From contig CAZIDB010000244.1 of assembly GCA_964537965.1 (NCBI GenBank), forward strand, positions 1 through 6,807: DNA of 6,807 nt. The letters are read 5' to 3'. Shown piece by piece: positions 1 to 6,792 of the stretch; position 1 is the stretch's first letter; every line of letters begins with the position of its first letter. The position numbers were made by a program, and so were the translations under genes. The notes under the pieces were generated by a model. The model ran no database searches and was not told the DNA's origin. It saw nothing but the letters and a program-made list of their open reading frames with translations. The stretch comes from SURF-24 sp964537965. GTDB lineage: Bacteria; Bacteroidota; Ignavibacteria; Ignavibacteriales; SURF-24.

Positions 1-54
1 CGCTTGCCAACGGATTTACAGTCCGCCCCGGCTCTCCAACTCCGGCGTCCGCCC
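1..54 (-). tRNA. tRNA-Tyr (anticodon GUA), 5' part only; 3' end lies outside the window
   Basis: Read on the minus strand, the bases fold as the first two thirds of a tRNA. They give a 7-nt acceptor strand GGGCGGA, a D stem CCGG/CCGG closing a loop with the conserved GG, and an anticodon stem GCGGA/TCCGT around the loop CTGTAAA. The anticodon GTA (plus-strand positions 17-19) decodes tyrosine codons UAU and UAC. The bases after the anticodon stem begin what looks like a long variable arm, as expected for bacterial tRNA-Tyr (a class II tRNA). The T arm and the acceptor 3' strand are cut off by the window edge, so acceptor pairing cannot be checked. The gene lies 129 nt downstream of comM on the same strand and has its own candidate promoter. 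Confidence 0.93.
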
Positions 55-79
55 GTAGTTTTACCTGAAAAATGAACTC

Positions 80-110
80 CAAATATATTTTTTATATTTT
101 TAAAATGCAA
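80..110 (-). promoter_or_regulatory. Bacteroidota-type promoter for tRNA-Tyr
   Basis: On the minus strand, TTG (110-108) is followed after exactly 20 nt by TATATTTG (87-80). This matches the known Bacteroidota housekeeping promoter: -33 TTTG/TTG, spacer of about 19-21 nt, -7 TAnnTTTG. Transcription would start near 73-75, giving a leader of about 20 nt before the mature tRNA 5' end at 54. The rest of the 55-183 spacer is AT-rich and shows no gene. The same layout and spacer length occur at 6380-6410. This is a motif match, not an experimental result. Confidence 0.62.
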
Positions 111-183
111 GATTTGTACTAAATTATTTCGAATCTACTTTATAAATTCATCTTAAAAATCCCGGAAAAAATTTATGAAAAAT

Positions 184-1725
184 TCAATGATTCCACAATT
201 CCCTATCCAGACTCCGGTATTGAACTGCTTCACTTATATGATTTACCTGGATATTTTGGCAAAGATCTAAATCTGCTATCGTTCTGCTGACTTTCAGTAT
301 TCTGTCATATGCTCTGGCAGATAAGCCAAGCTTTGACATTGCCAGTTTTAGTATTTCCATTCCAGCAGTATCAAGTGAACAAAAATATTTTATTTCCTTT
401 GTCCCCATACCAGAGTTATTATAAATGTGCTTAAATTCAGAAAATCTTTTTATCTGGACTTCTCTTGCTTTCATAACTCTTGCTCTAACAGCACTTGAGG
501 GTTCACTTACAACAGTTGAAGATAATTCTCTATATTTTACTGCAGGGACCTCAATATGAATATCAATTCTATCTAAAAGCGGACCGGAAATCTTAGCCAT
601 ATACTTCTGTATTTGAGGAGTTGAACAAGTACACTGCTTAGTCGGATCAGAATAAAATCCGCAAGGACAGGGATTCATAGCAGCGGCTAACATGAAATTA
701 GCCGGGAATTCGATTGACATTTTTGAACGACTGACTGTAACTTTTCCATCTTCCAACGGTTGCCTTAAAACTTCCAATACATTTTTTTTGAATTCCGGTA
801 ATTCATCTAAAAATAATACACCATGGTGAGCAAAAGAAACTTCTCCCGGACGAGGGAATGAACCACCTCCCACCAAGGCAGCATCTGAAACTGTATGATG
901 AGGACTTCTGAAAGGCCTTTCAGTAATTAAAGCTTTTTCCCTTGGAAGAATGCCCGCAATAGAATGGATCTTTGTTGTTTCGAGCGCTTCATCTAAAGTT
1001 AAAGGAGGCAAAATTGTCGGCATTCTTCTGGCAAGCATAGTTTTCCCGGATCCTGGAGGACCTATCATTAAAATATTATGACCACCGGCGGCGGCAATTT
1101 CAAGTGCCCGTTTTACATTTTCTTGCCCTTTAACATCTGAAAAATCAACATGATACTTATTTACAGAGGAAAAGAGTTCATCTTTATCGACTGTAACCGG
1201 AATTGCCGGACTTTCTCCGGTAAGAATAAGACACAACTCTTTAAATGAACTGATTCCAATAACCTCAATACCATCCACAATAGCTGCTTCTTCAGAACAC
1301 TCTTTAGGCAAAACAATTCTTTTAATTCCTTTCTTTTTTGCTTCTGCCGCAATTGGTAAAGCACCTTTAATTGATCTTATCGAACCATCAAGGGATAATT
1401 CACCCAGGAAAATTGTATCCTCAAACCACGGAGAATTATTTAATTGTTCACTTGAAGTCATGATACCGAGAGCGATTGCAAGATCAAAAGAACTACCTTC
1501 TTTTTTAACATCTGCAGGTGCCAGGTTTATGGTAAATTTTTTATTTGGAAACGGAAAGTCGCTGTTTTTAATTGCTGCAGTAACCCGTTCACGACTTTCT
1601 TTTACAGCGTTATCAGGTAAGCCAACAATTATAAATCCGGGCAGGTTTTTCTCACAATGTGTTTCTACTTCAACAAGAAATGCATCAATTCCATAAGTAG
1701 CACTGGAGTAAATTTTTGAAAGCAT
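184..1725 (-). CDS. comM: ComM/YifB-family Mg-chelatase-like AAA+ ATPase
   Basis: A 513-residue protein, the usual full length for this family. Residues 1 to about 170 form the ChlI/Lon-protease-like N-terminal domain (LPGFIIVGLPDNAVKESRER at 28-47, NLAPADVKKEGSSFDL at 67-82). The AAA+ core follows, with Walker A GPPGSGKT (222-229), the family motif RSPHHT (273-278), Walker B LFLDE (304-308), and a paired-cysteine motif at C353, C355, C365 and C367. GPLLDRIDIHIEV (381-393) and the C-terminal LSARAYDRILKVSRTIADL (468-486) complete it. The family is hexameric. Vibrio ComM is a helicase that promotes branch migration during natural transformation, although the gene also occurs in species not known to be competent. 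The ATG at 1725 lies 61 nt after nuoI with no clear Shine-Dalgarno; the stop is TGA. Link to complex I: none known. Confidence 0.95.
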   Translation of the reverse strand: MLSKIYSSATYGIDAFLVEVETHCEKNLPGFIIVGLPDNAVKESRERVTAAIKNSDFPFPNKKFTINLAPADVKKEGSSFDLAIALGIMTSSEQLNNSPWFEDTIFLGELSLDGSIRSIKGALPIAAEAKKKGIKRIVLPKECSEEAAIVDGIEVIGISSFKELCLILTGESPAIPVTVDKDELFSSVNKYHVDFSDVKGQENVKRALEIAAAGGHNILMIGPPGSGKTMLARRMPTILPPLTLDEALETTKIHSIAGILPREKALITERPFRSPHHTVSDAALVGGGSFPRPGEVSFAHHGVLFLDELPEFKKNVLEVLRQPLEDGKVTVSRSKMSIEFPANFMLAAAMNPCPCGFYSDPTKQCTCSTPQIQKYMAKISGPLLDRIDIHIEVPAVKYRELSSTVVSEPSSAVRARVMKAREVQIKRFSEFKHIYNNSGMGTKEIKYFCSLDTAGMEILKLAMSKLGLSARAYDRILKVSRTIADLDLCQNIQVNHISEAVQYRSLDRELWNH

Positions 1726-1786
1726 CTATTCATCTCTATTGATTTTCAATCATCATAAAAATGAGAGAACGACCATCGAGTTAATG

Positions 1787-2281
1787 CTATTTGAAACTCC
1801 TTATAAAATCTAGTCTATCCTGTAACTGGTTAATTGGTTTTAAAAGTTTATCCTTTCCAAAAATAGCATCTTCCCTGTTTGTAAATATTAATTCATAATC
1901 TTTACTCATTACAATTGCCTCTTCGGGACAAACTTCTTCGCAAAATCCGCAGAAGATACACCGAAGCATATTTATTTCAAATTTGATTGGAAATCTTTCT
2001 TTATCCAGATCAGTTTCTGACGCTTGAACTTCAATGGCAAGAGACGGACAAACCCTTGCACATAACCCGCAGGCGACACAGCGTTCAATTCCATTTTCTT
2101 CCTGAACTAAAACCGGACGACCGCGATATGATGCAGGCGGAATAAACTTTTCTTCAGGGTACTCCATCGTAACTTTGGGACGAATAATATTTTTAAAGGT
2201 AAGTACCAATCCTTTAATAATTTCCGTAATGTAAAGGCTCTCCCAAAAACTCAAATCTTTTTTTCTTTTTTTCTCAGGCAT
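1787..2281 (-). CDS. nuoI: NADH-quinone oxidoreductase subunit I (two [4Fe-4S] clusters)
   Basis: A 164-residue peripheral-arm subunit of complex I that carries clusters N6a and N6b and passes electrons toward N2 and quinone. Two ferredoxin motifs are intact: C68-x2-C71-x2-C74-x3-C78-P and C108-x2-C111-x2-C114-x3-C118-P. The N-terminal stretch (LTFKNIIRPKVTMEYPEE, 27-44) is the typical membrane-proximal lead-in. The reading frame is open back to an ATG at 2407, but that would overlap nuoH by 76 nt and add 42 residues with no NuoI character. I chose the ATG at 2281 because MPEKKRKKDLSFWESL looks like a normal NuoI start, the length fits the family, and it leaves a 50-nt gap after nuoH. No strong ribosome site precedes either start. 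The stop is TAG. nuoJ does not follow; comM does. Confidence 0.93.
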   Translation of the reverse strand: MPEKKRKKDLSFWESLYITEIIKGLVLTFKNIIRPKVTMEYPEEKFIPPASYRGRPVLVQEENGIERCVACGLCARVCPSLAIEVQASETDLDKERFPIKFEINMLRCIFCGFCEEVCPEEAIVMSKDYELIFTNREDAIFGKDKLLKPINQLQDRLDFIRSFK

Positions 2282-2331
2282 ATCTCGTCTTCGCTCGATA
2301 TTTGCAAAATGAATTCTACTATTAAAACGAT

Positions 2332-3363
2332 TTATAGTTTGAATATCATGATCAGGGCAGCGACCCAGATGATATTCAAAAGAGAAAGAGGAAACATAAC
2401 TTTCCATCCAATATTCATAAGCTGATCATATCTGAAACGCGGAATACTCCAGCGTATCCATATGAAAAAGAATAACAATGCAGCCATTTTAATTAAAAAG
2501 CTTGCGATTTGTATTATTACAACTAAAGTGGATGATAAACCAAATTTATCTATATACGGGAATTGCCATCCGGCAAGGTATAAGGTTACAATCATTGCAG
2601 ATGCAATTATCATATTTGCATACTCTGCTAAAAAGAAAGCTGCAAACTTCATACTGCTGTATTCTGTATGATAACCTCCAACAAGTTCAGGTTCAGCTTC
2701 CGGTAAATCAAACGGCAGCCTGTTGGTTTCTGCAAATGCCGAAACAACAAAAGTTATAAAACCAATTGGTTGAACAATGGCATTCCACATCCAGCCATAC
2801 TGAGATTCAACTATTGCAATAGGTCTCAAGGATTCAGATAATAAAAGAACGCCGGCGATTGAAAATCCCATAGATACTTCATATGAAATCATCTGGGCAG
2901 ATGAACGAATACCACCGATTAAAGAATATTTACTTCCGGATGACCATCCTGCAAATGTAATTCCATAAACGCTTAAGGAAGTTAATGCAAGGACAAACAA
3001 AACACCAATATTAACATCAGCTAACACTAGTTGAATTTTTTCTCCGAATAAAGTTACATCAGGTCCCAGTGGAATAACAGCATAAGTTGAGAAAGCTACA
3101 AATAAAGCAATGAACGGTGCGAGAGTATGAATAAACTTTGTGGATGCAACCGGTACTATATCTTCCTTAAGAAGAAGTTTGAAGACGTCTGCAAAAGGCT
3201 GAAGTAAACCATACCAGCCAACTCTGTTTGGTCCCCTTCTGTTTTGAATCCATGCAGAAATTTTTCTTTCAAAATAAACAAGATAGGATACGGTAAGTAA
3301 CAATATTGTAATAACAATTAAAATCTTTACAACAGAAATGAGAATAATATTAATAATATTCAT
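2332..3363 (-). CDS. nuoH: NADH-quinone oxidoreductase subunit H (membrane subunit at the quinone site)
   Basis: A 343-residue integral membrane protein, normal family length, with about eight hydrophobic segments (roughly residues 6-29, 80-98, 115-136, 160-176, 193-212, 238-262, 279-302 and 322-341). It joins the peripheral arm to the proton-pumping arm and lines the quinone chamber. Diagnostic motifs are present: ERKISAWIQNRRGPNRVG (32-49) after the first helix, FAGWSSGSKYSLIGGIRSSA (137-156), and the acidic loop ETNRLPFDLPEAEPELVGG (212-230) followed by YHTEYS (231-236). The start is ATG at 3363, 11 nt after the nuoG stop, behind a good GGAG ribosome site, so it is probably co-expressed with nuoG. 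The stop is TAA. I see no missing key segment. Confidence 0.97.
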   Translation of the reverse strand: MNIINIILISVVKILIVITILLLTVSYLVYFERKISAWIQNRRGPNRVGWYGLLQPFADVFKLLLKEDIVPVASTKFIHTLAPFIALFVAFSTYAVIPLGPDVTLFGEKIQLVLADVNIGVLFVLALTSLSVYGITFAGWSSGSKYSLIGGIRSSAQMISYEVSMGFSIAGVLLLSESLRPIAIVESQYGWMWNAIVQPIGFITFVVSAFAETNRLPFDLPEAEPELVGGYHTEYSSMKFAAFFLAEYANMIIASAMIVTLYLAGWQFPYIDKFGLSSTLVVIIQIASFLIKMAALLFFFIWIRWSIPRFRYDQLMNIGWKVMFPLSLLNIIWVAALIMIFKL

Positions 3364-3368
3364 TTCAA

Positions 3369-3374
3369 CTCCGC
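3369..3374 (-). promoter_or_regulatory. Ribosome-binding site of nuoH
   Basis: On the minus strand, GCGGAG sits 5 nt before the nuoH ATG, inside the 11-nt nuoG-nuoH gap. It is the only textbook Shine-Dalgarno site among the gene starts in the window and fixes the nuoH start. The same hexamer occurs upstream of nuoG (5068-5063), but 14 nt from its ATG, which is too far to be ideal. Confidence 0.6.
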
Positions 3375-5048
3375 TCAGACCAATTCAGATTTCAATTTAA
3401 GCTGAACACCTTTTTCAGAAATATCAGCATATGTTAATCCGTTAAAAACTTCAACATTATTAGTAACATCAAGAAATACTTCCTCGGCTGTTTCATATTT
3501 AGCTTTTAATCCCATCACCGCAGCAATAGTCTGAATTATTTTCCATGATGGTCTTGCATCAATTTTAGTGTTGCGGTTCCACCTGTCAAATTCAGTCCCG
3601 AATTTATCCAATCTGCTCATACTTAATCCATCCATACTTCTATCAATTTCAATAGTTGAAACGGCTGGTTTGATACGTTGAATGATTCCCTGGAAATTAA
3701 CAAATGTACCATTCTTCTCTGCATATGTAGAAACCGGAAAGACAATATCAGCAAGTGCAGTTGTTTTGTTAAAGTTAGTTGAATGAATTATAAGCAAATC
3801 AAGTTTGGACAGAATTTTTTCAATCTCAGCATTAACAGAAACAATATCATCTTCAAGACAATAGAGGACTTTAATTCTTCCGGCGCTAATTGCCTGAAAG
3901 ATTTTGTTATTACCAATATCATTTGTAATCGCTTTTAATCCCAGCAACTCTGCACCAAGCGAATTTGGCGCTTTATCTTCGCGTATTAATATATCATCTG
4001 CATTGCCCGGTACAATGTGTTTTATAAAATCAATCACTTTTGAATTAAATATTGTTTTGGCAAATTTAACCATCAGGTAGTTATCTTCAACAGTAGCAAA
4101 TGGAGAACCCAGAAAAGCAACCTCAGTTGATTTGAAAGATCTTAATTGTCTGACTGTTTCGGCAATTGCTTCGTCATATCCGACTTTAATAAGCTTTCCT
4201 TCTTTTTTCAGATGCGGACCGTCTACTCTATCGTTAGAATTAACAAATTTAAAAGTGTCGAGTCTGCCATGATCACACATCCAGTAACTATTAACATCTT
4301 CATTAAACCTGGGAGTTAATCTTAAGATAGTATTATTCCTTACCCATATTTCAGTATTACAACCGCGGGAGCACCCAATGCATACTGAATCAGTTTTGGA
4401 CATATCCCATACTCTTGATTGAAATCTGAAATCTCTGTTTGTTAAAGCACCAACCGGGCAAATATCCGTTACATTTAATGAATACGGATTATCAAATTCT
4501 TGTCCTGGATTTGTAACAATTGTAACTCTGTCTCCCCTGTTAACAAATGTAAGCTGATTTTGTTTTGCAATTTCATCAGAGAATCTTATACATCGCGAAC
4601 AGGAGATACATCTTTCTGCATCAAACATTACAAAAGGACCAAGTTCAACTCTTTTCTCCTTATGAAATTTTTCTTCAACAAACCTGCTTTCACCTTTGCT
4701 GTGTGCATATGCATAATTCTGTAATTTACACTCACCTGCCTCATCGCAAATCGGGCAATCAAGCGGATGATTGATAAGAAAGAATTCCATTACAGCATTT
4801 CTGGCTGCAACTGCTTTATCACTTTCGGAATTAACAATCATTCCATCTGCCGCTAAAGTTGAACAAGCAATAGCAAGCTTCGGCATTTTTTCAATTTCAA
4901 CAAGACACATCCTGCAATTACCGGAGACAGACAAAGCCGGGTGCCAGCAGAAATGCGGAATTTCAATTCCATTATCTGCAGCAACTTCAATTATTGTCTG
5001 ACCGGATTTAAATTCAATCTCTTTGTTGTTGATAGTTAATTTACCCAT
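3375..5048 (-). CDS. nuoG: NADH-quinone oxidoreductase subunit G (FeS subunit), short form
   Basis: A 557-residue peripheral-arm subunit of complex I. The N-terminal ferredoxin domain binds the [2Fe-2S] cluster N1b through C34, C45, C48 and C62. Next come the His/Cys site for N5 (H94, C98, C101, C107) and the N4 site (C147, C150, C153, C197). A fourth site has the spacing C223-x2-C226-x3-C230-x27-C258, the pattern described for the extra off-path cluster N7. Residues from about 260 on resemble a molybdopterin-oxidoreductase fold (for example ALADIVFPVSTYAEKNGTFVN, starting at 431), which in complex I is structural. The protein is much shorter than the E. coli (about 900) or Thermus (about 780) homologues. 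The loss is in the C-terminal half, but the frame is clean and nuoH follows 11 nt later, so this looks like a natural short form. The ATG at 5048 has a weak AGG 6 nt upstream. Confidence 0.95.
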   Translation of the reverse strand: MGKLTINNKEIEFKSGQTIIEVAADNGIEIPHFCWHPALSVSGNCRMCLVEIEKMPKLAIACSTLAADGMIVNSESDKAVAARNAVMEFFLINHPLDCPICDEAGECKLQNYAYAHSKGESRFVEEKFHKEKRVELGPFVMFDAERCISCSRCIRFSDEIAKQNQLTFVNRGDRVTIVTNPGQEFDNPYSLNVTDICPVGALTNRDFRFQSRVWDMSKTDSVCIGCSRGCNTEIWVRNNTILRLTPRFNEDVNSYWMCDHGRLDTFKFVNSNDRVDGPHLKKEGKLIKVGYDEAIAETVRQLRSFKSTEVAFLGSPFATVEDNYLMVKFAKTIFNSKVIDFIKHIVPGNADDILIREDKAPNSLGAELLGLKAITNDIGNNKIFQAISAGRIKVLYCLEDDIVSVNAEIEKILSKLDLLIIHSTNFNKTTALADIVFPVSTYAEKNGTFVNFQGIIQRIKPAVSTIEIDRSMDGLSMSRLDKFGTEFDRWNRNTKIDARPSWKIIQTIAAVMGLKAKYETAEEVFLDVTNNVEVFNGLTYADISEKGVQLKLKSELV

Positions 5049-5085
5049 GTAAAACCTTACATCTCCGCTTCGATACTAAATAAGT

Positions 5086-6351
5086 TTATGCTGCCGTTTT
5101 TATTAGAGATTTTTTTGAACCAAGGAGAATTCTGCTTAATGAATTTTCATCAAGCAACTCATTTGCTTCTTCAATTACATCCTCGGCAGTTACTTCATCA
5201 ATTTCCTTTATTGTTTCTTCAACCGGTTTAATACGGTTATAATATATCTCCGTTTGTGCCATCCTGAACATCCTGTTGGTTGTACTTTCAAGACTGAGTA
5301 TTATATTTCCTTTCAAATACTCTTTTGCCCTGTTAAGTTCCTTAAGAGAAACTTTCTTTTCTTTTATATTCCTGAATTCGCCAAGCACAAGGTTTAACGA
5401 GCGTTCGAAATATTTATCATTTGTAGAAAAATAAACTCCAAATGAAGAAGTATCCAAGAACGAATTTAAAAACGTATTTATCTGGTAACAAATTCCATTT
5501 TTTTCTCTTACAAGCTGAAAAAGTCTTGAACTGCTCCCTTCACCTAAAATATGTGAAATTACATTTATGAGTGCCCGTTTCTTATTATTATAGCCAACAG
5601 TAGATTTGCCGATAATCGCGTGTATCTGCTGAATCTCTTTATCAACAGAAATGTTGCTTGCTTTTTTGGAATTCGTATGCAGACGTTCAGTAATTTTATT
5701 GCCTAAATCCTTTGTTAATAAATCCCGTGTTAACTTAACAATATGCTCATGCGTAACATCTCCGGAAGCTGCAATAGTAAGATTATTATTGCCGTATCTC
5801 TGGTTAATGAAATTGAATAAATCAAGGCTGGAAAATCTTTTCAGATTTTCTTCAGTACCAATTACCGGCAGACCAAGCGGGTTACCGTTGTAAATAAGCT
5901 CTTCAAATTTGTCAAAGATTAATTCTTCAGGATTATCTTCAATATCATTAAGCTCGTCAATAACTACACCGGCTTCTTTTTTAATATCGCTTTCTTTGAA
6001 TGCCGGGTTCTGAACCATATCCGCAAGTACATCAAACGTTCTGTTAATATGTTTTGCCAATCCTCTTCCGTAGTAGCAGGTATGCTCTTTTGAAGTAAAT
6101 GCATTTAACCATCCGCCGTATGATTCAACGTCATCTGAAATTTTTTTTGCAGAACGGTTCTTAGTTCCTTTAAATAACATATGTTCGATGAAATGGGTAA
6201 TGCCATTGTTTTCCGGTGTTTCATCCCTCGATCCAACATCAAACCAAAAACCAAGTGAAAATGATTTTACATACGGAATAGTTTCCGTTAAAATTTTAAT
6301 GCCGCCCGGGAGAATTGTTTTATTAAACTGACTCAAATTCTGTTCTTTCAA
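5086..6351 (-). CDS. M16-family zinc metallopeptidase (processing peptidase/PqqL-like)
   Basis: A 421-residue two-domain M16B protein, the usual length for a single-chain bacterial member. The inverted zinc motif HFIEH (H53, E56, H57) is followed by E126 and E133 in VVIDELND; E133 is the expected distal zinc ligand. GLPVIGTEENL (160-170) is another family motif. The C-terminal domain keeps SSRLFQLVREKNGICY (274-289), whose R282/Y289 pair has the spacing of the substrate-binding Arg/Tyr pair of insulysin. Both catalytic and substrate-binding elements are therefore present. I see no signal peptide, so it is probably cytoplasmic; the substrate cannot be predicted. The first possible start is TTG at 6351, just after an in-frame TAA. 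There is no in-frame ATG before M58, which is inside the zinc motif, so a non-ATG start is needed. A promoter lies just upstream, and nuoG follows after 37 nt. Confidence 0.93.
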   Translation of the reverse strand: MKEQNLSQFNKTILPGGIKILTETIPYVKSFSLGFWFDVGSRDETPENNGITHFIEHMLFKGTKNRSAKKISDDVESYGGWLNAFTSKEHTCYYGRGLAKHINRTFDVLADMVQNPAFKESDIKKEAGVVIDELNDIEDNPEELIFDKFEELIYNGNPLGLPVIGTEENLKRFSSLDLFNFINQRYGNNNLTIAASGDVTHEHIVKLTRDLLTKDLGNKITERLHTNSKKASNISVDKEIQQIHAIIGKSTVGYNNKKRALINVISHILGEGSSSRLFQLVREKNGICYQINTFLNSFLDTSSFGVYFSTNDKYFERSLNLVLGEFRNIKEKKVSLKELNRAKEYLKGNIILSLESTTNRMFRMAQTEIYYNRIKPVEETIKEIDEVTAEDVIEEANELLDENSLSRILLGSKKSLIKTAA

Positions 6352-6379
6352 TAATGATTAGCAAACTATTTTTCTGAAC

Positions 6380-6410
6380 TAAATATAGAGAATCGAGAGA
6401 ATATTGACAA
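6380..6410 (-). promoter_or_regulatory. Bacteroidota-type promoter for the M16 peptidase and probably the nuoGHI-comM run
   Basis: On the minus strand, TTG (6410-6408) is followed after 20 nt by TATATTTA (6387-6380), one base off the TAnnTTTG consensus. The spacer length is identical to that of the tRNA-Tyr promoter at 80-110. A start near 6373 would give a leader of about 20 nt before the TTG start codon at 6351. No similar box pair was noticed in the gaps before nuoG, nuoH, nuoI or comM, so this may drive all five genes. It is inferred from motif and position only. Confidence 0.5.
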
Positions 6411-6438
6411 TTGAGGATTTAAGGACAATGGCAATACA

Positions 6439-6477
6439 AAGTTAAAAGTTGTAAAGTTGAAAGGTTAAATGGATAGA
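6439..6477. repeat. Short AAGTTGNA-like octamer-period block
   Basis: Purine-rich DNA with an 8-bp rhythm on the plus strand. AAGTTGTA (6446-6453) and AAGTTGAA (6454-6461) are followed by AGGTTAAA and TGGATAGA in the same phase, and a related AAGTTAAA lies just before, shifted by one base. It resembles the longer array at 6500-6580 in period and base bias but has a different core. No coding potential is evident. Confidence 0.5.
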
Positions 6478-6499
6478 AGAATTTACGACACAAAACAAC

Positions 6500-6580
6500 A
6501 AGATTGCAAGAATGAAAGGCTGCAAGGATGCAAAAAGTTATTGAATACAAGAGTGAAAAAATGCAAGGATGCAAGAGTAC
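6500..6580. repeat. Degenerate tandem octamer repeat, consensus AAGGATGC
   Basis: Ten successive units of 8 bp (one of 9) run from 6500 to 6580 on the plus strand. AAGGATGC occurs exactly at 6524-6531 and 6565-6572. Near copies are AAGATTGC (6500), AAGAATGA (6508), AAGGCTGC (6516), AAGAGTGA (6549), AAAAATGC (6557) and AAGAGTAC (6573); two units in the middle (6532-6548) are badly decayed. An 8-bp period is not a multiple of three, so a coding origin is unlikely. It lies in the spacer upstream of the peptidase promoter. Its function is unknown; it may be a slippage-generated intergenic repeat. Confidence 0.72.
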
Positions 6581-6594
6581 ATTGACAGATACAA

Positions 6595-6792
6595 TTAAAA
6601 ATTTAATCTGAAAATTTCCGCATTGAATATTAGTGTGCCATCATAAACGTCATGATATCTGGTGTAGTATTTGTTAGTTTGGATTGGTGAAGGTGCTTGA
6701 GTAGTTGAATAATTTGGTTTTGTAATAATCAAGTTAATACACAAGACTTCAACTGGTATGCGACACCCCGGAAGTGGAAAAGAAAACCACCA
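6595..6792 (-). other. Weak open frame, 65 codons, no ATG; possible gene remnant or chance
   Basis: A minus-strand frame is open from just after a TGA (6795-6793) to a TAA (6597-6595), with no ATG inside; the only possible starts are TTG codons. The translation ends with GTLIFNAEIFRLNF, an aromatic-terminated stretch of alternating residues that superficially recalls the last strand of an outer-membrane beta-barrel. No family is recognised, no ribosome site is seen, and a neighbouring frame is also open for about 25 codons here. I think chance or a decayed fragment is more likely than a gene. Confidence 0.15.

Noticed and set aside
136..180. Inverted repeat ATAAATT/AATTTAT downstream of comM, as a possible terminator
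   Set aside because: The 7-bp stem is entirely A/T with a loop of about 20 nt and is not followed by a proper T tract on the minus strand, so it would be unstable.
353..1200. ComM cysteine motif as a novel zinc site
   Set aside because: The paired CxC...CxC element after NPCPCG is a normal feature of this protein family, not a new one.
1738..1750. Small hairpin ATTGA-AAA-TCAAT (minus strand) between nuoI and comM
   Set aside because: Only five A/T-rich pairs with a 3-nt loop and no T run; too weak to call a terminator or regulator.
1858..1865. TAnnTTTG-like box (minus strand) inside the nuoI 3' end, a possible comM promoter
   Set aside because: No TTG lies at the expected 20-nt spacing, and the box falls in coding sequence; short A/T motifs occur often by chance here.
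4500..5001. Plus-strand open frames of 69-76 codons opposite nuoG
   Set aside because: They lie wholly within the strongly supported nuoG gene, show no recognisable domain, and are expected shadows of its codon pattern.
6500..6580. CRISPR array
   Set aside because: The units are 8 bp, contiguous and degenerate, with no spacers, and no cas genes are nearby.
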